From Algoriphagus lutimaris (lineage in GTDB: Bacteria; Bacteroidota; Bacteroidia; Cytophagales; Cyclobacteriaceae), in the NCBI RefSeq assembly GCF_017051705.1, contig NZ_JAFIDJ010000003.1, forward strand, positions 186,001-250,000: a stretch of 64,000 nt of DNA, written 5' to 3'. This document shows, in pieces, positions 19,543 through 27,133 of the stretch (positions within the stretch are counted from its first letter, which is position 1; every line of letters begins with the position of its first letter). The translations under genes were made by a program, and so were the position numbers. Below the pieces are notes generated by a model. That model made no database searches, was not told the DNA's origin, and saw only the letters and a list, made by a program, of their open reading frames with translations.

Positions 19543-21180
19543 TTATTTCATATAGGACTCACGGATTGCCCGGAACTCTGAATTTGGCTTCCACTTGGGC
19601 CAATTATCTGAGTTGGCCAGGCTTCTTCCTACCTCATAAAGTACCTGAACATCATCCACCGCTCCATCTAGATTCCATCTGCTGGGATCGTATTCATCAG
19701 AAGGCTTGTGGTAATAATTTTGAACGTACAAATCTTCCAATTCCTTCCCGTATTCCTTTCCTTTTTCTACATGGTCAATACCATTACTGAAATAAAGCGC
19801 GGGAACACCGATTTTAGCAAAATTGAAATGATCTGACCTGAAATAATATCCTGCAGATGGAGTGGGATCTGGAGCGGAATACCTTCCAACTTTCTCCAGT
19901 TCCACATTCAGCAAATCTTCCATCTCGGATTGTCCTATGCCAATCAGAGAAACATCTTTCATTTTACCATAAGGATTGATTCCATCCATATTGATATTGG
20001 CTACAGTATGCTCTTTCGGGTAAATAGGATTTTGGGCATAGTATGCAGAGCCCCATAGTCCTTGTTCTTCGGCAGTTACGGCCAAAAACAAAACTGTACG
20101 CTCAGGTTGCGGGTCCGTTTTAAAAGCTTTTGCCAATGCCAACAATGCTGCAGTTCCCGATGCATTATCCAAAGCACCATTGTAGATACTATCGCCCGTT
20201 TCATCAGGTGCTCCATAACCAAAATGATCCCAATGAGCAGTATATATGATCACATCTTCTGGTTTGGTGGAACCAGTAACTTTGGCTACAACATTTTTAG
20301 AGACATCATATTTAGCAATTACCTGCATAGAAGAGCTTGCTTTAAGATTCATCGGTATAGCCTGGAAATCCGACTTTCTCGCATCAGCCAAAAGCTTCCT
20401 CCCATCTAAGCCTGCCATTTCAAAAAGTTTATTCGCTGTTGGTAAGGTCACCCATCCTTCAAATGCTGTTTTGAAGGAATCATTCCCCCTGTCGTCTAAA
20501 TACAATAAGGAAGCATCCCATTTATTTTGGATGACATTAAAGCCGTATCCTGCAGGGATGGTATTGTGAACAATCAAACAACCTAAAGCTCCCTGCCGGA
20601 TTGCTTCTTCATATTTGTAGGTCCATCGACCGTAATAGGTCATGGTATTGCCCTTAAAAAAGCTTTCATCATCTGTTCCAAAACCAGGGTCATTCACGAG
20701 AACAACCACAATTTTATCTTTGACATCTATATTTTTATAATCATCCCAACCATACTCTGGAGCGATAATTCCAAAGCCGGCAAATACCATTTCGGCATCT
20801 TGGAAACTGACTTCAGGATCTGTTCTCTGAGACCATAGAACATAATCTTTTAGCCCTTCTAACAGGATGGTCTGGCTAGATGAACTTACCGTCATTTGGT
20901 CTGCGGGAAGGGTTTGAATGGATACCAAAGGAACATCCTGAAAATAGGAATCTCCATTTCCTGGTTCCAAGCCCATCGCCTTAAATTCTTTTTCCAAATA
21001 ATTGACAGTAACCCTCTCTCCCTCCGTAAAGGGCATTCTACCCATAAATTCATCGGAAGCAAGTTTGGCTAACTGGGGTTCCAAATCAGAAACTTCAAAC
21101 TTGTAAGTATCTCTCTCTTTTGTCTGACAACTTCCTAAGATTCCAAGAAAAAGAAGTAAGAAAAGCAGTTTTGAATGCAT
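19543..21180 (-). CDS. M28-family zinc aminopeptidase lipoprotein
   Basis: This 545-residue lipoprotein (signal MHSKLLFLLLFLGILGSC) has an inserted protease-associated domain (about residues 130-260) inside an M28 peptidase fold. The zinc and catalytic motifs are present: TAHWDHFGYG, YNGALDNASGTAALL, AVTAEEQGLWGSAYYA, NMDGINPYG and FRSDHFNFAKIG. Family members release N-terminal amino acids or cut dipeptides at the cell surface or in the periplasm with two zinc ions. It is transcribed alone, convergent with the DinB gene. Confidence 0.92.
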   Translation of the reverse strand: MHSKLLFLLLFLGILGSCQTKERDTYKFEVSDLEPQLAKLASDEFMGRMPFTEGERVTVNYLEKEFKAMGLEPGNGDSYFQDVPLVSIQTLPADQMTVSSSSQTILLEGLKDYVLWSQRTDPEVSFQDAEMVFAGFGIIAPEYGWDDYKNIDVKDKIVVVLVNDPGFGTDDESFFKGNTMTYYGRWTYKYEEAIRQGALGCLIVHNTIPAGYGFNVIQNKWDASLLYLDDRGNDSFKTAFEGWVTLPTANKLFEMAGLDGRKLLADARKSDFQAIPMNLKASSSMQVIAKYDVSKNVVAKVTGSTKPEDVIIYTAHWDHFGYGAPDETGDSIYNGALDNASGTAALLALAKAFKTDPQPERTVLFLAVTAEEQGLWGSAYYAQNPIYPKEHTVANINMDGINPYGKMKDVSLIGIGQSEMEDLLNVELEKVGRYSAPDPTPSAGYYFRSDHFNFAKIGVPALYFSNGIDHVEKGKEYGKELEDLYVQNYYHKPSDEYDPSRWNLDGAVDDVQVLYEVGRSLANSDNWPKWKPNSEFRAIRESYMK

Positions 21181-21301
21181 ATTTATTAAGGTTGGATGAT
21201 TCTAAATTTACCCAATTTGTGAATAAGAAATACCCTTTAGACTGAGATAGTTTTTTACAATAAAATATTCTGATAAATTAGTCCAGAAACCATTTTTATT
21301 T

Positions 21302-21772
21302 ATGAACACGCCCTATTTCGAATCCATTAAATCCTTCCTAAACGAAATTGGCATTCCATTAAAACAAAAAAATCTAAATGACGATTGCTTTCTACCAGGA
21401 TTAAAAATCGACAGAGGAACTCTTTATTATGATCCGGAAAAATTAAAATACCCAGGAGACATCCTACATGAAGCAGGACATATTGCCCTAATGACGACGG
21501 AAGAAAAGAAGACAATCGTAGGAAGTGTAAGCGAATTCCGAGAACCGGGCAATGAGGATGAAATGGGTGTTTTATGTTGGACTTTTGCAGCCCTGACTCA
21601 CTTGGGAATCCCACCTGAAATTGTGTTCCATCCAGATGGGTACAAAGGAGATTCCCAAACCTTAATCATGGGGTTTCAAAATGGTCAATACATTGGATTA
21701 CCCTTGTTGGTTTGGATGGGACTATGTGATTATGAAGGTTTTCCAACTATGAAAAAATGGGTTCGAGAATGA
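21302..21772 (+). CDS. Small HExxH-type putative metal hydrolase
   Basis: This 156-residue soluble protein carries DILHEAGHIA, a zincin-type HExxH motif at about residues 56-60. A downstream acidic run (PGNEDEMG) could supply the third ligand. There is no signal peptide. The length and the short region around the motif are not those of a known peptidase family that I can name, so activity is uncertain. It sits 3 bases from the convergent hydroxylase-like gene and divergently from the M28 peptidase. Confidence 0.6.
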   Translation: MNTPYFESIKSFLNEIGIPLKQKNLNDDCFLPGLKIDRGTLYYDPEKLKYPGDILHEAGHIALMTTEEKKTIVGSVSEFREPGNEDEMGVLCWTFAALTHLGIPPEIVFHPDGYKGDSQTLIMGFQNGQYIGLPLLVWMGLCDYEGFPTMKKWVRE

Positions 21773-21775
21773 GGA

Positions 21776-22336
21776 TTATTGGATCAGCAAACGATTCAAC
21801 CAATCATTAATTTTTAAGTCCATTACCAAGTGAATTCGGTCCGATTCCCCTTGATTTTTGACTTGATGTGGATCTGATAGCCTCAAATACCAGCACTCTC
21901 CTTCCTTCATCTTCACGGCAAGGTCATTTACCAAAAATTTAACTTTTTCATTGGTAAATATTGGAATATGTACTCGGATTTCCTGATCATCCAAATCATA
22001 ATCCTGATGCCTTTTTATCTCAGATCCCGCAGCCAATTTCATCAAACGAATGGAGCTTTTCTCACATTTAAACTCTTCTAAAATTGATGCGATATAAGGA
22101 CAATGAGCTAAATAAGGAGTAGGAATAAATTTAAAATCTCCTGGAATGGCTGAGGCCATAAGAATAGGGTGAGTTCGTCCCTCCTGAGCAGTCAATGGGA
22201 TCACCGACCAGTCCCCTTCGTAATTAGAAGTTACAAAATGTCCAATCCATTCTATATGGTTTAGCGCCTTTACCTCTTGTTGTAATTTTTGCACATCAAA
22301 TTGAAAGGGCAACTTGATCCTATCTTTTTGAAACAT
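21776..22336 (-). CDS. Aspartyl/asparaginyl beta-hydroxylase-like dioxygenase
   Basis: This 186-residue protein has the core of the Asp/Asn beta-hydroxylase family (Fe(II)/2-oxoglutarate oxygenases). The metal ligands fit His110 in IKRHQDYDL and His157 in SDPHQVKN, with Arg167 in DRIHLVMDL as the 2-oxoglutarate anchor. VHIPIFTN is the family's typical strand. The acid in H-x-D is present as Asp112. It lacks a signal peptide, so it acts in the cytoplasm on an unknown protein or small molecule. Confidence 0.85.
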   Translation of the reverse strand: MFQKDRIKLPFQFDVQKLQQEVKALNHIEWIGHFVTSNYEGDWSVIPLTAQEGRTHPILMASAIPGDFKFIPTPYLAHCPYIASILEEFKCEKSSIRLMKLAAGSEIKRHQDYDLDDQEIRVHIPIFTNEKVKFLVNDLAVKMKEGECWYLRLSDPHQVKNQGESDRIHLVMDLKINDWLNRLLIQ

Positions 22337-22420
22337 CCTTTATTTGAATTCCTCTAAAAAAAATAATTTGTAATTAACATTAGTTATGGTCAATTTCCAA
22401 TTGAATAAACTCTTGATCTC

Positions 22421-23515
22421 ATGTTACGCTATTTATTTTTCTTGATGGTCCTATTCCAGACCTTTCCATCTTTTTCTCAAAACAAATTAAAAATTGGAGT
22501 TGCAGGGCTGACGCATGGACATGTAGGTTGGATTTTAGATGCCAACAAAAGAGCGGACATTGAAATTGTTGGAATTGCCGAGCCGAACCAAGAATTGGCA
22601 GAGAGACTAACTTCCCAATACGGTATTTCCATGGATTTGGTATTTGATGATTTGGAGGAGATGTTGATTACTACCCAACCTGAAGCAGTTACCGCCTTTG
22701 GAAATATTTTTGATCATTTGTCCGTGGTAGAGGCTTCTGCTCCCAAAGGAATTCACGTGATGGTGGAGAAACCATTGGCGGTGAATTTAGACCACGCAAA
22801 AAAAATGGCAGAATTAGCCCAAAAACATGGAATCCATCTTCTTACCAACTATGAAACCACATGGTACCCCTCCGTAGAAAAAGCCCAGCAGTTATTGGAA
22901 GAAGGAAAAGTAGGAGAAATGAGAAAACTAATTGTCAGAGATGGACATCGGGGGCCAAAGAAAATTGGGGTTAATCCTGAGTTTTTGGAATGGTTGACCG
23001 ATCCAAAATTAAATGGAGGAGGAGCGATTATTGACTTTGGTTGTTATGGTGCAAACCTTTCTACTTGGCTACAGGGTGGAAAAAGGCCAATTTCCGTCAC
23101 TGCTGTCACCCAGCAATTACAATCTGAAAACAACCCCAAAGTAGATGACGATGCCACAATCATCTTAACCTATGAGGATTCCCAAACCATACTGGAACCT
23201 TCCTGGAATTGGCCAATTGGAAGAAAAGACATGGAAATCTACGGTCTCACCGGAGCTATTTTCGCTGACAACGGACGAACATTAAGAATTCGAATGGCAG
23301 AAGGCTACGATGGCTTTGATGAAGAAACACTTTCTTTTGAATCTAGAGAAGCTCCTTTTGATGATCCTTTTTCATACCTAATTGCAGTAATTAGAAATGA
23401 AATCGAAGTAAAGCCTTATGATTTAAGCTCTTTGGAAAACAATTTGATAGTAGTCGAAATCCTGGACGCAGCAGTCAAAAGTTCAAAAACCCATCAAACT
23501 GTTTTCCTCCAATAA
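22421..23515 (+). CDS. Secreted Gfo/Idh/MocA-family oxidoreductase
   Basis: This 364-residue protein has a Sec-type signal peptide (MLRYLFFLMVLFQTFPSFS) before a Rossmann domain (KIGVAGLTHGHVG) and the family's EKP motif (MVEKPLAV). The C-terminal domain carries the usual GGGAIIDFGCYG segment. Relatives oxidise or reduce sugars and inositols with NAD(P). A protein secreted unfolded would need the nucleotide cofactor outside the cytoplasm, so its action is unclear. It ends 1 base from the convergent cytochrome gene. Confidence 0.85.
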   Translation: MLRYLFFLMVLFQTFPSFSQNKLKIGVAGLTHGHVGWILDANKRADIEIVGIAEPNQELAERLTSQYGISMDLVFDDLEEMLITTQPEAVTAFGNIFDHLSVVEASAPKGIHVMVEKPLAVNLDHAKKMAELAQKHGIHLLTNYETTWYPSVEKAQQLLEEGKVGEMRKLIVRDGHRGPKKIGVNPEFLEWLTDPKLNGGGAIIDFGCYGANLSTWLQGGKRPISVTAVTQQLQSENNPKVDDDATIILTYEDSQTILEPSWNWPIGRKDMEIYGLTGAIFADNGRTLRIRMAEGYDGFDEETLSFESREAPFDDPFSYLIAVIRNEIEVKPYDLSSLENNLIVVEILDAAVKSSKTHQTVFLQ

Positions 23516-23516
23516 A

Positions 23517-24506
23517 TTAGCTTCCTTCAATTTCTTCTCCAGGCTGATATACTGTTTTTTCAATCTTATTTGCGATAGGTTTAATGGATTTTAAATAACG
23601 GTATATCGCACGAATATCCACTTCATCCATTCTGGCAAAACTCCCCCAAGGCATAGGAGACGTTTCATACACCCTCCCCTGTCTAAATCTATTAACAAAT
23701 GTATCTTCATCCCAATTGGCAATCATGCCTGTCTGTTTTTCGGGAGTTAAATTAGGCGTTACATATCGGGTATTATTTACATTATTCCCACCAAATCTTA
23801 CTCCTCCGGAAAGGGGACCAAATCTATATTTCTTTTCCCCATATTCAACGGTTGCCATAGAGTGACATCCCACACAATTGGCAACATTATTCACCAAATA
23901 ATTTCCATATTCTACAGATGCCTCTCGCTTGATAGAAGGCAGGGTAGTACCATGGATAATTCTAGGACGTATCTTTCCAGTACTTATTTTCCATTTACCG
24001 CTCCAATTGTAAACTGGCTTTGGTATTGGGTTTTTTACTGGCTTTTGAGATCTCAAAAAAGAAATTACTGCAATAACATCTTCATCTGTCATCAATTTGA
24101 ATGGCATAAAATTCGGTAGAATTCTACCATCATGCCCAACAGCCTCACGCATTGCTCTGGCAATCTCCCCATCCGTAAAACCTCCAATACCTGTCTCTAC
24201 ATCTGGAGTAAGATTATAAGAAACTACCACTCCATAATTCAAATTAAAAACCTCCCCACCACGCAAAGGAACCAATTCTCCTGCTTCCATCGATTCATAA
24301 TCATCTAAGCTAATGTGACATGAGGCACAATGCGCTGGACCATACACCAGGTACCTTCCTCGTTCGATTACAGCTGAATCCAAACTATGAGTGATTTCCG
24401 GGTAGGGTAAATCATACTTTCTATCCCATCTAGATTCTACAAAAACAAACAAGGAAACTATTCCTATTATCACAATTCCCGATAATACAATAATCAATTT
24501 TTTCAT
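23517..24506 (-). CDS. Dihaem cytochrome c, membrane-anchored (copy 1)
   Basis: This 329-residue protein has an N-terminal membrane helix (LIIVLSGIVIIGIVSLFVFV) and two cytochrome c domains with CASCH (60-64) and CVGCH (211-215). Candidate axial Met residues are in NFMPF and SPMPWGSF. Such proteins pass electrons from periplasmic dehydrogenases, for example GMC-type sugar or alcohol dehydrogenases, to the respiratory chain. It lies 144 bases downstream of a close paralogue on the same strand. No dehydrogenase subunit is adjacent, so its partner is elsewhere or lost. Confidence 0.9.
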   Translation of the reverse strand: MKKLIIVLSGIVIIGIVSLFVFVESRWDRKYDLPYPEITHSLDSAVIERGRYLVYGPAHCASCHISLDDYESMEAGELVPLRGGEVFNLNYGVVVSYNLTPDVETGIGGFTDGEIARAMREAVGHDGRILPNFMPFKLMTDEDVIAVISFLRSQKPVKNPIPKPVYNWSGKWKISTGKIRPRIIHGTTLPSIKREASVEYGNYLVNNVANCVGCHSMATVEYGEKKYRFGPLSGGVRFGGNNVNNTRYVTPNLTPEKQTGMIANWDEDTFVNRFRQGRVYETSPMPWGSFARMDEVDIRAIYRYLKSIKPIANKIEKTVYQPGEEIEGS

Positions 24507-24650
24507 GAGGTCTTGGGTTTAAAACGTTATTGAAATCATTGTGGCAAGACTCATCCCTTCACCTCATTTCTATAAGGATCCAAAAACGAAAATTAACATG
24601 TTCAATTAAAAATAGGTTGGTCTACTTTTTAAAAATCAGATTCCATTTTA

Positions 24651-25634
24651 TCAATTGGAACCGGCAGCTTGAAGCATATACTCTGTCTTTTCAATTTTAT
24701 TGGATACGGGATCTAAGGACATTAAATACCGGTACAATGCTCTTAAATCTACCTCATCCATTCTCGAAAAACTTCCCCAAGGCATTGGAGAATGTTCATA
24801 AATTCTTCCTGTTTTGAACCTTTCCACAAAAGTGTCTTCGGTCCAATTTGCAATGTATCCTGTTTCAGGGTCTGGAGTAAGATTTGGAGTTATAAAGCTT
24901 GCTCCAGGAGACTCTTCAAACAAGAGTCCTCCACTGAATTTTGGACCAATAAATTCCCCACTCATCAAGTCTCTAGGAGAATGACACCCCACACAGTTTG
25001 CGACTGAATTCGCTAAATACTTTCCATAAACTTCAGATGCTTCTACTTTCACTCTTTTTGGAGGAGTTCCCTCGGGACCTTCCGGTTTAATTAACCCTAA
25101 GGCTAAGATGGCCTTCCCCATAAAATTATATTCAGTGGGTGGAATATAATTATTCACTGGCTGTTGGGATCTCAAATAAGAAATTACAGCATTGACATCC
25201 TCATCAGACATATTTTGAAATGGCATTAATGGAAAAATTGGTCTACCATCATGCCCTATGGAATATCTCATCACCCTTGCAACTTCTTGATCTGTTAAGT
25301 TCCCTATTCCTGTTTCCTTGTCAGGGGTCAAGTTCCTAGATCTTAAAACCCCTGGTTCAAATACGAACTCAGCTCCTCCTATTAACTCTAGATCCATCCC
25401 CAAATCCACTTGAGAAGACCTTTCTGGTGTATTATGGCAACCCGCACAATGAGCAGGGCCAAAAACTAAATATTTACCTCTAGCTATCATGGCAGAATCA
25501 GTACTTGCCCTGGCTTCAGGATAAGGGGCTTCATATTTTTTATCCCAAGTCAGATACACAAAACTCACAAAAGCTAAAATTACCAGACCTAAAATCCCGA
25601 TCACCCATCCTAAAAACTTAACTAATTTATTCAT
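24651..25634 (-). CDS. Dihaem cytochrome c, membrane-anchored (copy 2)
   Basis: This 327-residue paralogue of the neighbouring gene has the same layout: N-terminal helix, CAGCH at 63-67, CVGCH at 214-218 and the conserved ending SPMPWGSFSRMDEVDLRALY. The shared pattern (YxxPYPE, TPDxETGIG, GHDGR) shows a tandem duplication followed by divergence. It is probably co-transcribed with copy 1. The role is electron transfer in the periplasm; the donor is unknown. Confidence 0.9.
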   Translation of the reverse strand: MNKLVKFLGWVIGILGLVILAFVSFVYLTWDKKYEAPYPEARASTDSAMIARGKYLVFGPAHCAGCHNTPERSSQVDLGMDLELIGGAEFVFEPGVLRSRNLTPDKETGIGNLTDQEVARVMRYSIGHDGRPIFPLMPFQNMSDEDVNAVISYLRSQQPVNNYIPPTEYNFMGKAILALGLIKPEGPEGTPPKRVKVEASEVYGKYLANSVANCVGCHSPRDLMSGEFIGPKFSGGLLFEESPGASFITPNLTPDPETGYIANWTEDTFVERFKTGRIYEHSPMPWGSFSRMDEVDLRALYRYLMSLDPVSNKIEKTEYMLQAAGSN

Positions 25635-25850
25635 ACGAGTATAAAATTGATGGCTACTATTTTTTTCACTCTGCTCTCAAGAGGCCCAAATCCAAAAAAT
25701 CTTACAGCCCTATCGAGTAACTAAAAACTGAATCTTGAAAAACACTTTTAAATACTTGAAATTCATTTTTCAGCGTTTATAAGTTAAATATAATTTTTAG
25801 ATAAAACATTGCACTATTTTTAGTTATTCGAAAAAAAATTACAAGACAAC

Positions 25851-25884
25851 AAAAAAAGCGGCCTTATTTAAAGAAACCGCTTTT
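25851..25884 (-). terminator. Terminator of the Tat-type oxidoreductase gene
   Basis: On the minus strand an 8-bp stem (25877-25884 with 25854-25861, AAAAGCGG/CCGCTTTT) runs into a T7 tract. It starts 23 bases beyond the stop codon of the gene at 25907-27004. Confidence 0.85.
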
Positions 25885-25906
25885 AAAATACATGAAAGAA
25901 ATATTC

Positions 25907-27004
25907 CTAAATAAAGACAGGCATTCCGGTATCTGCTGATTTTAGAATTGCCTGAACAATCTTAATGTCCCTAAGTCCCTCCTCTCCAGGAACTAACACC
26001 GGAACATCATCCATTATACATTGAGCATCATGGTCCATTTGTAAAACTTGTTGATTAGGAACTCTATATGGAAAATTTATCTCTCCGAGCGGACTATTAC
26101 CTTTAATCCCACTATAACTTGAAAAAGGCTCCATTTCAATTGATCCATTTTCACATTGAATAGTTAAAAAATTGGTCTGCTTATAAAATGAGGTTTTTAT
26201 TCGCGCCTTAACTTGATTAGGAAACTCCAATTCTGCCTCCACAATTTCCCCTAAACCATTTTTGTAAATCTCTGGTCTTTCTGCCCAAATTTTTGCAGAG
26301 GTCACTGCGATTGGCTCCATCCCAGTTCCTAGCCGGGCACCTTGAATAGAATACACGCCCATATCATAAATCACTCCACCTCCCATTTCCCGTTTTTGTT
26401 TCCAATGATTGGTTCTATCCTCTCTATAACCTGCGGCACAGTCCACGTGCATCACTTTACCTAGCTGCTTCTCTTCCACAATTTTTTGAAAAGCAATTGT
26501 ATTTGGCTCATGTTGACATCGATATCCTATTGAAAGTTTCACCTTATTTTCATTGCAAGCATCAATCATGGCCTGGCATTCTTCGGCAGTAACAGCCATC
26601 GGTTTTTCGCACCATACATGCTTACCTGCTTTGGCAGCTCGAATCACATATTCTTTATGCATAGAAGGGGGTAAAACCACATAAACCACATCGATATCAG
26701 GATTATCAGCAATGGAATCAAAATTTTCATAGTTATAAACATTGGATGCAGGAATATTATATTTCCCTCTCCAAACGGGAATTTTAGAATGGGTACCAGT
26801 CACTATTCCCGCTAAATAGCAATTCTTCGTTTTTTGTAATGCAGGGGCCAGTAAATCTGAGCTGTAATATCCCAGACCAACAAGTGCCACTCCAAGTGGT
26901 TCAGCTTTTGCGCTTCCCGCGAATAATGAATTTGGAGAAACTAAACTTGCCCCAGTTACAATAGACAAACCTTTGATCGCATCTCTTCTCGAAATAATGT
27001 TCAT
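25907..27004 (-). CDS. Tat-exported Gfo/Idh/MocA-family oxidoreductase
   Basis: This 365-residue protein begins with a twin-arginine signal (SRRDAIKGLSIVTGASLVSP), so it should be exported folded with NAD(P) already bound. A Rossmann motif (LGVALVGLGYYS) and the family's EKP triad (WCEKPMAV) follow, then a C-terminal beta-sheet domain with the motif GGGVIYDMGVYSIQGAR. It resembles the glucose-fructose oxidoreductase-like group. It is likely to act on sugars in the periplasm. It lies just upstream of the dihaem cytochromes on the same strand but has its own terminator. Confidence 0.9.
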   Translation of the reverse strand: MNIISRRDAIKGLSIVTGASLVSPNSLFAGSAKAEPLGVALVGLGYYSSDLLAPALQKTKNCYLAGIVTGTHSKIPVWRGKYNIPASNVYNYENFDSIADNPDIDVVYVVLPPSMHKEYVIRAAKAGKHVWCEKPMAVTAEECQAMIDACNENKVKLSIGYRCQHEPNTIAFQKIVEEKQLGKVMHVDCAAGYREDRTNHWKQKREMGGGVIYDMGVYSIQGARLGTGMEPIAVTSAKIWAERPEIYKNGLGEIVEAELEFPNQVKARIKTSFYKQTNFLTIQCENGSIEMEPFSSYSGIKGNSPLGEINFPYRVPNQQVLQMDHDAQCIMDDVPVLVPGEEGLRDIKIVQAILKSADTGMPVFI

Positions 27005-27095
27005 AAAAATAGATTAGGGTTGGAGGTAAAATTTTGTTTTTCATTAAGTTAAGAGAAAAACTAACTCCACAAAAATTCCGAGAATTGAATTAATC

Positions 27096-27128
27096 AAAGA
27101 AAAGAGATTGGAAATTACTCCAATCTCT
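27096..27128 (-). terminator. Terminator of the GLPGLI/barrel operon
   Basis: A 9-bp stem (27120-27128 with 27103-27111, AGAGATTGG/CCAATCTCT) with an 8-base loop is followed on the minus strand by TTTCTTTG. It starts 6 bases after the barrel-protein stop codon. Confidence 0.8.
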
Positions 27129-27133
27129 CCTTT

